Positions 41,343 through 49,569 of a stretch of 54,060 nt of DNA are shown here, in pieces (within the stretch, counting starts at the first letter, position 1; the number at the start of each line of letters is the position of its first letter). The notes under the pieces are model-generated. The model ran no database searches, had not been told where the DNA came from, and saw nothing but the letters and a program-made list of their open reading frames with translations. Source of the DNA: JAZKAR01 sp040389065 (lineage in GTDB: Bacteria; Pseudomonadota; Gammaproteobacteria; Burkholderiales; Casimicrobiaceae); assembly GCA_040389065.1 (NCBI GenBank), contig JAZKAR010000007.1, positions 1-54,060 of the forward strand, in the 5' to 3' direction. The position numbers and the translations under genes were made by a program.

Positions 41343-41780
41343 AATTATAAATTTTTTTAATCGTAATCCATCATCCCCAAACAACTAAAACAAATAGATA
41401 TCATGCTAAAGCATGATAAAAAGGTAGCGTGTTGATGATGAAGCAGTTAAGCACGAGTAATTATATAAGAGCTTTTTTTGATAGCCGATTGCTTTAATTA
41501 GAGAAACTTAACAGATGGCTAAAAAATAATTATTGAATATAATAAGGGGGATGCTAGTCATAAGAAGTAATAGGCCTTAAGTGATTAAACTTATTTTCAA
41601 TAAACTGCAACGGTTTTACAGATAAATTCTGATTCATCTAATGTTTTTTCATTCTTATTTATATCGTTTTTCAGGCTTCTGCAGCATTTCTTAACTTGCC
41701 AAACTGACTTACAACCAGCCTTTATTTCAGAAAAAAATTAAGGAATATGGCAAAATTATAAAAAACAAAAGGAACTGCCC
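41343..41780. other. Non-coding region upstream of the KaiC-like gene
   Basis: About 440 bp of AT-rich sequence with no convincing gene. A small palindrome TATCATGCTAAAGCATGATA lies at 41399-41418. The kaiC-like promoter should be here, but no clear -35/-10 pair stands out. An AAGGA site directly precedes the ATG at 41781. Confidence 0.4.
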
Positions 41781-43283
41781 ATGGCACTAGAAAAAAAAGT
41801 AGCGCTTGTAAAAACTGGCATTAAAGAATTTGATGACATTTTAGGTGGGGGCCTTACAGCTAATCGCGTTTACTTACTTCATGGCTCGCCCGGATCGGGC
41901 AAAACTACGCTTGCGATGCAATTTTTAATGGAAGGAGTAAAAAATAATGAGAAAGTTATTTATATTACTCTTTCTGAAACAAAAGAAGAGCTTAAGGCTA
42001 CTGCCGAGGTTCATGGCTGGAGCCTTAAGGGTATCGATATTTTTGAATTAGTTACCTCTGAAGAAGAGTTGCACCCTGAAAATCAGTATACGATGTATCA
42101 ACCTTCAGAAGTAGAATTAAGTAATACTACCAAAGCAATTATTAAACAAATAGAATTGCTTAAACCTGCGCGGGTAGTGATTGATTCACTGGCAGAAATT
42201 AAGCTTCTTGCGCAAAGTATGTTGCGTTATCGAAGACAAATTTTAGCGTTAAAGCAGTTTTTTGTAGGAAGACAATCTACAACGTTATTTCTCGATGATA
42301 AAACAACGGTATCAACAGATGATAAGCAATTAGAAAGTATCGCTCACGGCGTCATTAGTTTAGAGCAACTTGCCCCGGAGTATGGAGCAGAGCGTCGCAG
42401 GCTGCGTGTTACAAAACTTCGTGGTCAAAAATATCGCGGCGGCTATCATGATTTCAATATTAATACGGGTGGGCTGTATATATTTCCTCGCTTAATTGCA
42501 GGCGAACATAAAAAAATTCATCCTGCTTTGCAGTTAAAAAGCGGTATTCAAGAGCTTGATGAATTATTAGGAGGAGGAATTGAATATGGTGTTAGTATGC
42601 TACTACTGGGGCCAGCAGGCTCAGGTAAATCTTCTCTAGCAACACAATATACAGTAGCGGCAGCTACTAAAGGGGAACGAGCAGCCATCTTCTCATTTGA
42701 TGAGCGTACTGAAACAATATTGCAGCGTACAAAAAGTATAGGCCTACCTGTAGAAAAGTATGTGCAAGATCAGTTAATTACGATTCATCCGATTGATCCA
42801 GCTGAAATGTCTCCTGGCGAGTTTGCCCATACTATTCGCAACGCTGCTGAAGGTAAAGATGGGTATGCACCAGCCAGAGTGATTGTAATCGATAGCTTAA
42901 ATGGCTACTTAAACGCGATGCCGGAAGAACGGTTTTTGATTTCCCAGTTACATGAAATTTTAACGTATCTTGGGCATTTAAATATTCTTACCATTCTTGT
43001 TGTTGCTCAGCATGGTTTACTAGGGAATGCAATGAAAGCTCCTATTGATACGAGTTATCTAGCAGATACCGTGATTTTATTTCGTTACTTTGAGGCGCGT
43101 GGGGCGGTTAAACAAACTATTTCTGTTGTTAAAAAACGTAGCGGTCATCACGAAAGAACCATACGTGAATTTAAAATTGAAAAAGGAGGGTTACGCGTAG
43201 GTGAAGTTCTTCATCAGTTTCAGGGGATTTTAACAGGCACTCCTGTTTTTATTGGCTCCGATGATACACTCCTCAAAAATTAA
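41781..43283 (+). CDS. KaiC-like double-RecA-domain ATPase
   Basis: The 500-residue cytoplasmic protein has two tandem KaiC/RecA domains. The first (about 8-240) has Walker A GSPGSGKT (35-42) and Walker B RVVIDS (131-136). The second (about 250-490) has Walker A GPAGSGKS (277-284) and Walker B RVIVIDS (366-372). At the site matching the cyanobacterial Ser431/Thr432 phosphorylation pair, the sequence is Ser425-Tyr426 (DTSYLADT), so at most one of the usual residues is kept. No kaiA or kaiB gene is present. This places it with non-clock KaiC homologues that act in stress signalling. It is coupled by TAATG overlap to a hybrid histidine kinase, its likely partner. Confidence 0.92.
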   Translation: MALEKKVALVKTGIKEFDDILGGGLTANRVYLLHGSPGSGKTTLAMQFLMEGVKNNEKVIYITLSETKEELKATAEVHGWSLKGIDIFELVTSEEELHPENQYTMYQPSEVELSNTTKAIIKQIELLKPARVVIDSLAEIKLLAQSMLRYRRQILALKQFFVGRQSTTLFLDDKTTVSTDDKQLESIAHGVISLEQLAPEYGAERRRLRVTKLRGQKYRGGYHDFNINTGGLYIFPRLIAGEHKKIHPALQLKSGIQELDELLGGGIEYGVSMLLLGPAGSGKSSLATQYTVAAATKGERAAIFSFDERTETILQRTKSIGLPVEKYVQDQLITIHPIDPAEMSPGEFAHTIRNAAEGKDGYAPARVIVIDSLNGYLNAMPEERFLISQLHEILTYLGHLNILTILVVAQHGLLGNAMKAPIDTSYLADTVILFRYFEARGAVKQTISVVKKRSGHHERTIREFKIEKGGLRVGEVLHQFQGILTGTPVFIGSDDTLLKN

Positions 43284-45349
43284 TGAAAAATACTCTGAAT
43301 GTACATACTCCATGGCGTATTTTAGTACTTGCTCCTACACCTAAAGACGCTGAATTTACCTTCAAAATTCTGAAAAATGAAGGTTTAAGTACTCTTGTTT
43401 GTCAAAACCTTCAAGAGGTATGCGATGAAATAGAGCAAGGTGCTGCCGCAGCTATTTTAACAGAAGAGGTAATACTCTCTGATAAATCAGGAGTGTTAGA
43501 AAAAACACTACATGCGCAACCTGTATGGTCGGATCTTCCATTAATTGTGCTTATGCCTACTGGTGGCGGCACGCCAGCTACTATTCAACAGTTACAGGCG
43601 ATTGGTAATATGACATTACTGAATCGGCCTTTACAAATTTCCACATTAATTAGTACGTTAAATGCTGCTTTACGTGATCGCAAACGCCAGTATTACCAAC
43701 GTGATTATCTTATTGAACGTGAGCATTACGCCTTAGCGCTTGAAGAAAATGAAAAATTTACACGTTCAGTGATTAATAATGCGCTTGATGCAGTCATCAT
43801 GCTAGACGAACAAGGGCTTATTAGAGAATGGAATACACAGGCAGAGCTTTTATTTAGGTGGGAAAGGCATGAAGTATTAATGCAGCCCATGTTGCCTAAG
43901 ATGCTTACTCAAAAACACTTTAATTTACTAAATAAAAGCATTAATGATTATTTAAGATCTGGTGGCGACCATTTTATTTTAAATAAACGGGTAGAATTCA
44001 GTGCCCTAAATAAAAATGGGTTTGTTTTTCCTATTGAGCTTTCATTGACAGCGCAATCGTTGAAAGGAGAAATATTTTTTATAGGCTTTATACGAGATAT
44101 CACGCAAAGAATAGCAGCGGAGCAACAATTAATTGAAGCTCGAAATGCTGCTGAAACAGCTAATATTGCTAAAACTGAGTTTCTGGCAAATATGAGCCAT
44201 GAAATAAGAACCCCAATGAATGCCGTAGTAGGGCTTACTTACCTACTAGCACAAAGTAAATCGCTCACAGAACAACAGAAAAAATTTATTGATACATTAC
44301 AAATGAGTGCTGAAACTCTTTTGGCACTTATTAATGATTTGCTTGATATTGCAAAAATTGAAGCACGGTCTGTAAAACTTGAACAAATTCCTTTTTCGGT
44401 AACGACTCTTGTAGAAGAAGTAGTTAGTATGATGGCTACGCGTGTTAAAGAAAAAGGTCTTGTATTTACCGTAAATGATGAGAACTTAAAAGCGTGTGAA
44501 TATATAGGTGATCCTACTCGGTTACGCCAAATTTTAATGAATTTGTGCAGCAATGCTATTAAATTTACTGAAAAAGGCGGTGTAGACTTAACAATTCGAT
44601 GCAAACCTGGCGCTGATGCTCAAACTGATCTTATTTGTATTAGTGTTAAAGATAGCGGTATAGGTATTGCTCCCGAACATATTAAAACTATTTTTGAAAA
44701 ATTTGTTCAGGCAGATACGTCTATTAATCGTAAATATGGAGGCACCGGTTTAGGGCTGACGATTACAAAAAAATTAACATCGGTGATGGGAGGGGAACTA
44801 ATCGTTCACAGTGAACTAGGAAAAGGTTCTACTTTTACTGTTACGTTACCATTTACCATTATTCAGAAAAAAAATAACTTTATTGAAACTGAAAAAGGCG
44901 TAGAAGTTGCCGCGCTTATACCGTCTTCGCCTCCTGAAGCGTGTATTTTACTTGTAGAAGACTATGAACCTAATAGATTAGTAGCACATACCTTTCTTGA
45001 AAAATTTGGCTATCTGTGTGAAGTTGCCAACAATGGAATTGAAGCAGTCGAAAAAGTAAAAAACGGTAATTATTTAGCTGTTTTAATGGATGTACAGATG
45101 CAAACCATGAATGGGTTTGAGGCTACCAGACTCATTCGAGCCAATGAAAAAAAATATAATAAAATATCATCATTGCCTATTATTGGTATGACTGCACATG
45201 CATTATCAGGTGATAAAGAACGGTGCTTGGAAGCAGGTATGGATGATTATATTTGTAAGCCTTTTGAGCTAGAAGATTTAAAAAAGAAAATTGAATGTAT
45301 TCAAATGGCACAATTGCGAAAAAAACATGACTTGAGTGCGTGTATTTAA
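43283..45349 (+). CDS. Hybrid histidine kinase partner of the KaiC-like ATPase
   Basis: The 688-residue soluble protein starts with a receiver-like domain (about 10-130). Its phosphoacceptor position is Glu rather than Asp (AILTEEV, residues 58-63), so it is a pseudo-receiver. A PAS domain (about 158-275), HisKA with His306 in FLANMSHEIRTPMN, HATPase_c (about 405-525, DSGIGIAPE and GGTGLGLTI) and a canonical C-terminal receiver (about 553-675, Asp603 in LMDVQM) follow. With no transmembrane segment, it senses a cytoplasmic signal, plausibly the KaiC-like protein's ATP-dependent state through the pseudo-receiver, as KaiC signals to SasA/CikA in cyanobacteria. The start overlaps the kaiC-like stop by one base. 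Confidence 0.9.
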   Translation: MKNTLNVHTPWRILVLAPTPKDAEFTFKILKNEGLSTLVCQNLQEVCDEIEQGAAAAILTEEVILSDKSGVLEKTLHAQPVWSDLPLIVLMPTGGGTPATIQQLQAIGNMTLLNRPLQISTLISTLNAALRDRKRQYYQRDYLIEREHYALALEENEKFTRSVINNALDAVIMLDEQGLIREWNTQAELLFRWERHEVLMQPMLPKMLTQKHFNLLNKSINDYLRSGGDHFILNKRVEFSALNKNGFVFPIELSLTAQSLKGEIFFIGFIRDITQRIAAEQQLIEARNAAETANIAKTEFLANMSHEIRTPMNAVVGLTYLLAQSKSLTEQQKKFIDTLQMSAETLLALINDLLDIAKIEARSVKLEQIPFSVTTLVEEVVSMMATRVKEKGLVFTVNDENLKACEYIGDPTRLRQILMNLCSNAIKFTEKGGVDLTIRCKPGADAQTDLICISVKDSGIGIAPEHIKTIFEKFVQADTSINRKYGGTGLGLTITKKLTSVMGGELIVHSELGKGSTFTVTLPFTIIQKKNNFIETEKGVEVAALIPSSPPEACILLVEDYEPNRLVAHTFLEKFGYLCEVANNGIEAVEKVKNGNYLAVLMDVQMQTMNGFEATRLIRANEKKYNKISSLPIIGMTAHALSGDKERCLEAGMDDYICKPFELEDLKKKIECIQMAQLRKKHDLSACI

Positions 45350-45388
45350 TTTTAAACGTGCTAATGTATTATTCTTTTCTCATAACGT

Positions 45389-45483
45389 TAGAGTGTGTTA
45401 TCAATTATGCAAAGCTATTAGCAAAGCAAACTATGTAAAAGACCTCCTCTAATATCTTGATCGTTATTGATAACCACACTCTA
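45389..45483. repeat. 95-bp element with long terminal inverted repeats (second MITE candidate)
   Basis: The left arm TAGAGTGTGTTATCAAT (45389-45405) pairs with the right arm ATTGATAACCACACTCTA (45466-45483), with a single extra base. The outermost bases are TA on each side, which would fit TA-targeting mariner/IS630-type elements. It lies between the convergent kinase and YXWGXW genes, so a transcription terminator role is also possible. Confidence 0.5.
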
Positions 45484-45525
45484 TTAAGGTATATGAAACT
45501 CAAAAGTATTATTTATAAAATATTA

Positions 45526-45864
45526 CTATCTTCTTCGATGATCATGATGAAAATCATCACGAGTTACTACTTCCCAGTGCCCTGGTGAAAAATGATAACG
45601 GCGCCCGTGTTGTTCCCAATGTTCAGGAATCCAGCGACGGCCTGGCCTCTCTTTTACCCAATGACCTGCCATCCAAACGTGGCGATTACCTCTCCAGTTC
45701 CAGTAACCAGGCGCCCAAATATATCCTCTTTTATGCCCAGGTATTATTTCTTGGCGAACAGGGGGGGGCGCCGTTTCAATCTCAATATAAGAGCGCGCCA
45801 TAGCAGGTAATGTGGTTAGTGTTGAAATTATGAAAATACCTACTAAACTTTTACGAGTCCACAT
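45526..45864 (-). CDS. Secreted YXWGXW / WXXGXW-repeat protein
   Basis: The 112-residue product has a signal peptide (to about AMA) and a mature part built of short aromatic repeats: YIWAPGYWNW, HVWMAGHWVK, RWIPEHWEQ and HFSPGHWEV. A His/Arg-rich tail (DDFHHDHRRR) ends the protein. This is the pattern of the YXWGXW repeat family found in many proteobacterial envelope proteins of unknown function. An AGGGAG site precedes the ATG. Confidence 0.85.
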   Translation of the reverse strand: MWTRKSLVGIFIISTLTTLPAMARSYIEIETAPPPVRQEIIPGHKRGYIWAPGYWNWRGNRHVWMAGHWVKERPGRRWIPEHWEQHGRRYHFSPGHWEVVTRDDFHHDHRRR

Positions 45865-46096
45865 AATAATACTCCCTTATTATCGTTAGCTTTACTTTTT
45901 TAATAACGAAATTAAACAAAAAGTAGCTGACATAAATGCCTGTAAAAAAATGTTAGTGGATTTTATTTAATATATTTTATAAAAATAGTAAGAAAAAAAT
46001 GTTTTTAATAATGAAAAATTAAATGTTTATTAATTTTAATTTTTTATAATATTTTTATGGATAGTTTTTACTATATATTTTAATATAAAAAATATA

Positions 46097-46396
46097 TTAT
46101 GAAATGGGCATTTTTTCTTTATTTGACATATCCCATAGCGTATCATGCCAATGGCTTACAATTCCTTCTTTTTCACAGCGATTACATTGCCAAACAATCA
46201 TACGTTCAGCATAGGTGATAACCGATGTAACATGACTTCCGCAACTAAAACAGGAAGGATTAAATCTTTTAAAATGCTTTGAGGTAGAAGCAGCCACTAA
46301 TAAACTAATAAACTCAACAATGTTAAACATGGAACTTGATTTAGGCGCAAGGGCACCTTTTTCATTTAAAAAATCTTTTAAGTTAATTCTTAGCAT
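46097..46396 (-). CDS. Small zinc-ribbon protein
   Basis: The 99-residue product has a C-terminal half with two CxxC pairs (SCFSCGSHV and WQCNRCEKEG) separated by about 20 residues, a typical rubredoxin-like zinc ribbon. The N-terminal half has no recognised domain. It is probably a small zinc-binding regulatory or RNA/DNA-interacting protein. No partner is evident. A terminator-type hairpin separates it from the upstream Gln/Asn-rich gene. Confidence 0.6.
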   Translation of the reverse strand: MLRINLKDFLNEKGALAPKSSSMFNIVEFISLLVAASTSKHFKRFNPSCFSCGSHVTSVITYAERMIVWQCNRCEKEGIVSHWHDTLWDMSNKEKMPIS

Positions 46397-46430
46397 AACA
46401 GTATCAGACTCAAAAAATTATTATTAATAT

Positions 46431-46470
46431 AAATGTGAAACAGCTTTTATTAATAAGCTGTTTCACATTT
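46431..46470 (-). terminator. Hairpin terminator after the Gln/Asn-rich gene
   Basis: Sixteen-base perfect arms (AAATGTGAAACAGCTT at 46431-46446, complement at 46455-46470) enclose an 8-base loop, starting 11 bp beyond the stop at 46482. The minus-strand tail is A/T-rich with a T-run about 20 bp further. Confidence 0.8.
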
Positions 46471-46481
46471 ATTGTTAAGAG

Positions 46482-46853
46482 TTAAGAAAGATTATTTGTT
46501 TGATTACGATTGGTGGCGTTGGCTTGAGAATTATTTTGTTGCGTTGCACTGGATGAGCGCAATTCATCTTGGTTCAAATTATTTTGAGAGGATGGTGGAA
46601 CAGAACTTTCTTTATTTTTAAGATTTTGCTGATTGAACTGAGGTGTATTTGAATGGATAGCTTGTGCATCAGCTGCTTGGGAATTAGCCTGCTGATTGCT
46701 TGTAGAACCTAGTGTTTGTTGATTTGCTAGCGGGTTATTGTTAACATTTTGGCGGCCTGCCTGTTGATCCTGATGTTGGTCTTGCGCTTGGGTATTCAAC
46801 GCTGAGTTTTTTTGATGTTCATATTTATTGGTATTGGGGGTTTGAATATCCAT
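46482..46853 (-). CDS. Gln/Asn-rich intrinsically disordered protein
   Basis: By direct count, the 123-residue product has 24 Gln and 25 Asn (40% together). Most of the rest is Ser, Ala and Thr, and it contains almost no aromatic or large hydrophobic residues. It has no signal peptide and no domain. This composition resembles prion-like or desiccation-protective disordered proteins; which, if either, is unknown. The ATG has a GGAAA site, and a hairpin terminator follows, so it is a genuine monocistronic gene rather than a chance frame. Confidence 0.7.
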   Translation of the reverse strand: MDIQTPNTNKYEHQKNSALNTQAQDQHQDQQAGRQNVNNNPLANQQTLGSTSNQQANSQAADAQAIHSNTPQFNQQNLKNKESSVPPSSQNNLNQDELRSSSATQQNNSQANATNRNQTNNLS

Positions 46854-46909
46854 AATATTTCCTTTATATATGATAATCTAAAAAATTTACCTATAGTGTG
46901 TGGGATAAT

Positions 46910-47239
46910 TTATAACATTAAATAACTATTTAAACCTTCAATTGAATGATTAGAATGATGCTCAATATATTCGCTTATTTCGCTTATAACAGGAGCACTT
47001 TTCATCGAATGAAAGTTTTCAAAATAGATGTTAAATAAATCGTCATAGCATTCTAATGGCTCTGCATGTTCAGCAAATTTATTGTCTTCTAATAAAAAAA
47101 ACGAATTTTCAAGCGCAGGATTAAGCAAGCTATCGTCTGTATTTAGCAGAAAAGCATTGCTTGCCTTAGCGTCTAAAAGCATTTTATCCATTGAGAAGAG
47201 ATGTGTATTTTCGGTTGTATGAAAATCTAAGCTTGCCAT
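46910..47239 (-). CDS. Hypothetical acidic protein with TTACC-box promoter
   Basis: The 109-residue product is acidic and has no signal peptide or membrane segment. Sequence such as LLNTDDSLLNPALENSFFLLEDNKFAEHAEP matches no family I know. The ATG at 47239 is preferred because GGGAGA lies 8 bp upstream; an ATG seven codons earlier lacks a site. Upstream at 47281-47330 is a promoter with the same paired TTACC boxes and TTGACA as the csbD-like and cold-shock genes, so it is probably a member of the same stress regulon. Confidence 0.6.
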   Translation of the reverse strand: MASLDFHTTENTHLFSMDKMLLDAKASNAFLLNTDDSLLNPALENSFFLLEDNKFAEHAEPLECYDDLFNIYFENFHSMKSAPVISEISEYIEHHSNHSIEGLNSYLML

Positions 47240-47280
47240 GACGATTTCTCCCACATGCATAGTGATTGATACATGGTCCT

Positions 47281-47330
47281 ATGGTTGCTGATTTTGCCGA
47301 ATATGTCAAGTAAAGTGGTAAATTTGGTAA
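47281..47330 (-). promoter_or_regulatory. Promoter with paired TTACC boxes upstream of the 109-residue gene
   Basis: On the minus strand, TTACC boxes at 47326-47330 and 47317-47321 are 9 bp apart. A 7-bp gap leads to TTGACA (47304-47309). Spacing is identical to the csbD-like promoter. The -10 region about 17 bp downstream is poor, which would suit an activator-dependent promoter. Confidence 0.6.
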
Positions 47331-47705
47331 TGTATGGTTTTTTAGTATTACGTCAGCAAATATTTGATTGGTTTTATTTTCATAAAAGAGAAAAGCGCTG
47401 TTGGAGTTTCTTTAATTTATATTTCCTTTAAATTTCACTAGTTTAAAATATTGTTTAAATATTATCTTTTTAGAAAAATGTTGGGTTTTTTATGTTAAGA
47501 AAGCTAGAATAGGTGTTTGAATATTTACTTAAATGCATGATTTTTAAAAATCTTTTGAAAAAAACTTTTTGAACTAAAAAGATCGTTATCTTTAAAATAA
47601 AAAATTTATAGTAGCGTATTATTTTTATGTTTAGAAAAATAATACACTATTTGATATTAGCAATAACATTGACAACAACATGTTTAATTTTTTTTGAGCA
47701 TATTT
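47331..47705. other. AT-rich intergenic region
   Basis: About 375 bp between the 109-residue gene's promoter and the end of the FGE-domain gene. It is extremely AT-rich, with no gene, and I see no clear hairpin terminator. Nothing else is identified. Confidence 0.4.
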
Positions 47706-48650
47706 TTATGGTAAGGTTTGGGCTAGTCGGAAACCCAAATAATTGAAACGTGCCAAAGCAATACTGCGGCTGCGGCTTGCTGATCTTACAAGCCAAGCAT
47801 TATCGCTCCAGGAACCTCCTCGCATTGCACGAATTGTGCAGTTTGCCTCTAACAAAGCACTGCCATCAACAGGGGCACCTTTATAATCTTCGCGTCCGCA
47901 ATCTTCAACCCACTGCCAAACCAGCCCCAACATATCGTACAAACCAAATGCATTAGGAGCAAAACGTCCTACCGGTAAGGTTTTTGTGTTTTCTTCTGAA
48001 CTATTACAGGCATCACATTGCGCATGGTTTATTCCAATGCTGTCTCCCCAATAACGGCTGGTAGAAGTACCTGCTCGCGCTGCATATTCCCACTCAGCTT
48101 CACTAGGTAAGCGATAGTTTTTTCCTGTTTTTTGCTTCAACCATTTTGCGTAAGCATTGGCATCTAACCAATTTACACATACCACAGGGTGAGAATCATT
48201 TTGCGGAAAACCAGGATTTGACCAATTACGATTTTTGCGCGGGCGCATATCATTTTCTTCAGATGTAAAACAGCCTTGGGGATCATAACCAGTTTCGGCC
48301 ACGAACTCTGCAAACTCCCCACGCGTTACATCATATTTTCCTATCATGAATGTACGTATCGTTACTAAGCGCTGCGGGCCTTCATCACCATCGCGCTCTT
48401 TATCATTATCTGTAGAACCCATTTTAAAACTGCCTGCTGGTATCAATACCATTTCAGGTTCATACATCGCTTTTTTCAATGCAGAAGCAGGCGAAGAGGG
48501 TAAAGAAGACGAAATAGATACAGTCTTTTTTTTTAAATCAGTTGAAGGTAAAGAGATTTTAGTATTTTTGGCATAACAAGGGCTTATCATTAGCACAATG
48601 ATCAAAGCACTTATCCATATATGAAGCAATTTTATTTCAGGCAATATCAT
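47706..48650 (-). CDS. Secreted FGE-sulfatase (SUMF1-like) domain protein
   Basis: The 314-residue product has a signal peptide (IWISALIIVLMISPCYA) and a Ser-rich linker. A formylglycine-generating-enzyme-like domain follows (about 65-312): MVLIPAGSFKMGS, ERDGDEGPQRLVTIRTF, HPVVCVNWLDANAYAKWL, YRLPSEAEWEYAARAGT, LYDMLGLVWQWVEDC, AMRGGSWSD and FNYLGFRLA. Most secreted bacterial members are not true sulfatase activators; they bind or modify partners, often beside kinases. No sulfatase lies near. The paired active-site cysteines of authentic FGE could not be identified with confidence. Confidence 0.88.
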   Translation of the reverse strand: MILPEIKLLHIWISALIIVLMISPCYAKNTKISLPSTDLKKKTVSISSSLPSSPASALKKAMYEPEMVLIPAGSFKMGSTDNDKERDGDEGPQRLVTIRTFMIGKYDVTRGEFAEFVAETGYDPQGCFTSEENDMRPRKNRNWSNPGFPQNDSHPVVCVNWLDANAYAKWLKQKTGKNYRLPSEAEWEYAARAGTSTSRYWGDSIGINHAQCDACNSSEENTKTLPVGRFAPNAFGLYDMLGLVWQWVEDCGREDYKGAPVDGSALLEANCTIRAMRGGSWSDNAWLVRSASRSRSIALARFNYLGFRLAQTLP

Positions 48651-48941
48651 GAGGCAGGTAAACCTTTTTCATATTGAATACATCAACTAAAGGACTTATC
48701 CTAATGGTTTAAAAATCGGAATAAAGTATAAAATTTAGGTTTGAAGAAACATGAGTAATCAACACATGTAGAAAATTAGCGTAGTGTTGCTAGTACCAAT
48801 TGTTGTAACTGCTTTCTAAACCTGCTAAGAATAAGGAAGCAATGCAGCAAACAATCAGCAAGCTTACTGACAACTATCGAGTTGTGAGCCGCCAATTTGA
48901 AGATCAGAATAAAAATTGATTAGCAATATAGGATGAAATGA
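48651..48941. other. Intergenic region downstream of a degenerate repeat
   Basis: About 290 bp. A short open stretch at 48842-48919 (25 codons, starting after AAGGAAGCA) could be a tiny peptide or a gene fragment; no relative is recognised. It should also contain the promoter of the FGE-domain gene. Confidence 0.3.
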
Positions 48942-49017
48942 GGGCTTTCTCGACGTATTGGGATACTTGCCATACTCTATGTAGCCATCCTTAATAAAGT
49001 GTAATTACGTGACTTCT
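48942..49017. repeat. Degenerate MITE-like repeat (one end lost)
   Basis: Family interior in the inverted orientation is recognisable but worn: GGCTTTCTCGACGT, ACTTGCCATACT, then GCCATCCTTAATA. The terminus AATTACGTGACTTCT matches the consensus end at most positions. The opposite terminal repeat is absent. Confidence 0.5.
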
Positions 49018-49126
49018 AATCGGTTTGATGTTGAATTTTTTAATTAAAAAATCGCGTGGAAATTTATTTTGCACTTTACTAAATAGTATTAACCACTTAA
49101 TGTTGTGTATGCAAAAGTTAGGTTGT

Positions 49127-49450
49127 ATGGCTGAATATGTAATTAAAACTCTTAAACATCCTATTAATATTTCTTTTATTCTTTTTTTAGCAGCTATTTT
49201 ATATGCATTTTCTTCACACGATATCGTTCCTGATATTCCTATTATAGGATGGGTAGATGATGTGACCTTTTTAGTGTTTACTACATTGAATGTGCTTGAA
49301 AAATGGATAGGGCAGCGTGATGATTCAAGAATAACATTATCAAGAGTCGTGTTATTACGCGTTATAAAATGGAGTATTTTGATTGGCGGGTTGTTGATCA
49401 TGAGCGTTATCTTATTAACTAAAAATGCCTTTAAAACTCTTTTTTTATAA
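49127..49450 (+). CDS. DUF1232 (YkvA-like) membrane protein
   Basis: From the chosen start the product has 107 residues. It carries the DUF1232 core: a helix (FILFLAAILYAFSS) leading into HDIVPDIPIIGWVDDVTFLVF. This matches the family's 'SPiDLIPD.IPviGyvDDl' signature. A second transmembrane helix lies at the C-terminus (ILIGGLLIMSVILL). The role is unknown. The start is uncertain: ATGs at 49028, 49109 and 49127 are in frame. 49127 is picked for family length and a weak AGG site. Confidence 0.75.
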   Translation: MAEYVIKTLKHPINISFILFLAAILYAFSSHDIVPDIPIIGWVDDVTFLVFTTLNVLEKWIGQRDDSRITLSRVVLLRVIKWSILIGGLLIMSVILLTKNAFKTLFL

Positions 49451-49569
49451 GCTTTGCACTTTCAACTAACACGTAGTGCGATGCTAGCGATGAAAAAATA
49501 AGCTAAACTGAATGAACTTATGCCAAGCTATATTCCGCGCATGTCAGTTTTCCTTAGGAATTTAAGCCT

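Noticed and set aside
41781..45349. A circadian clock locus
   Set aside because: kaiA and kaiB are absent and the KaiC phosphosite pair is not conserved, so only a KaiC-like signalling module is supported.
48842..48919. A 25-codon open frame after AAGGAAGC as a peptide gene
   Set aside because: It is too short, unrecognised and next to a degenerate repeat. There is no second line of support.
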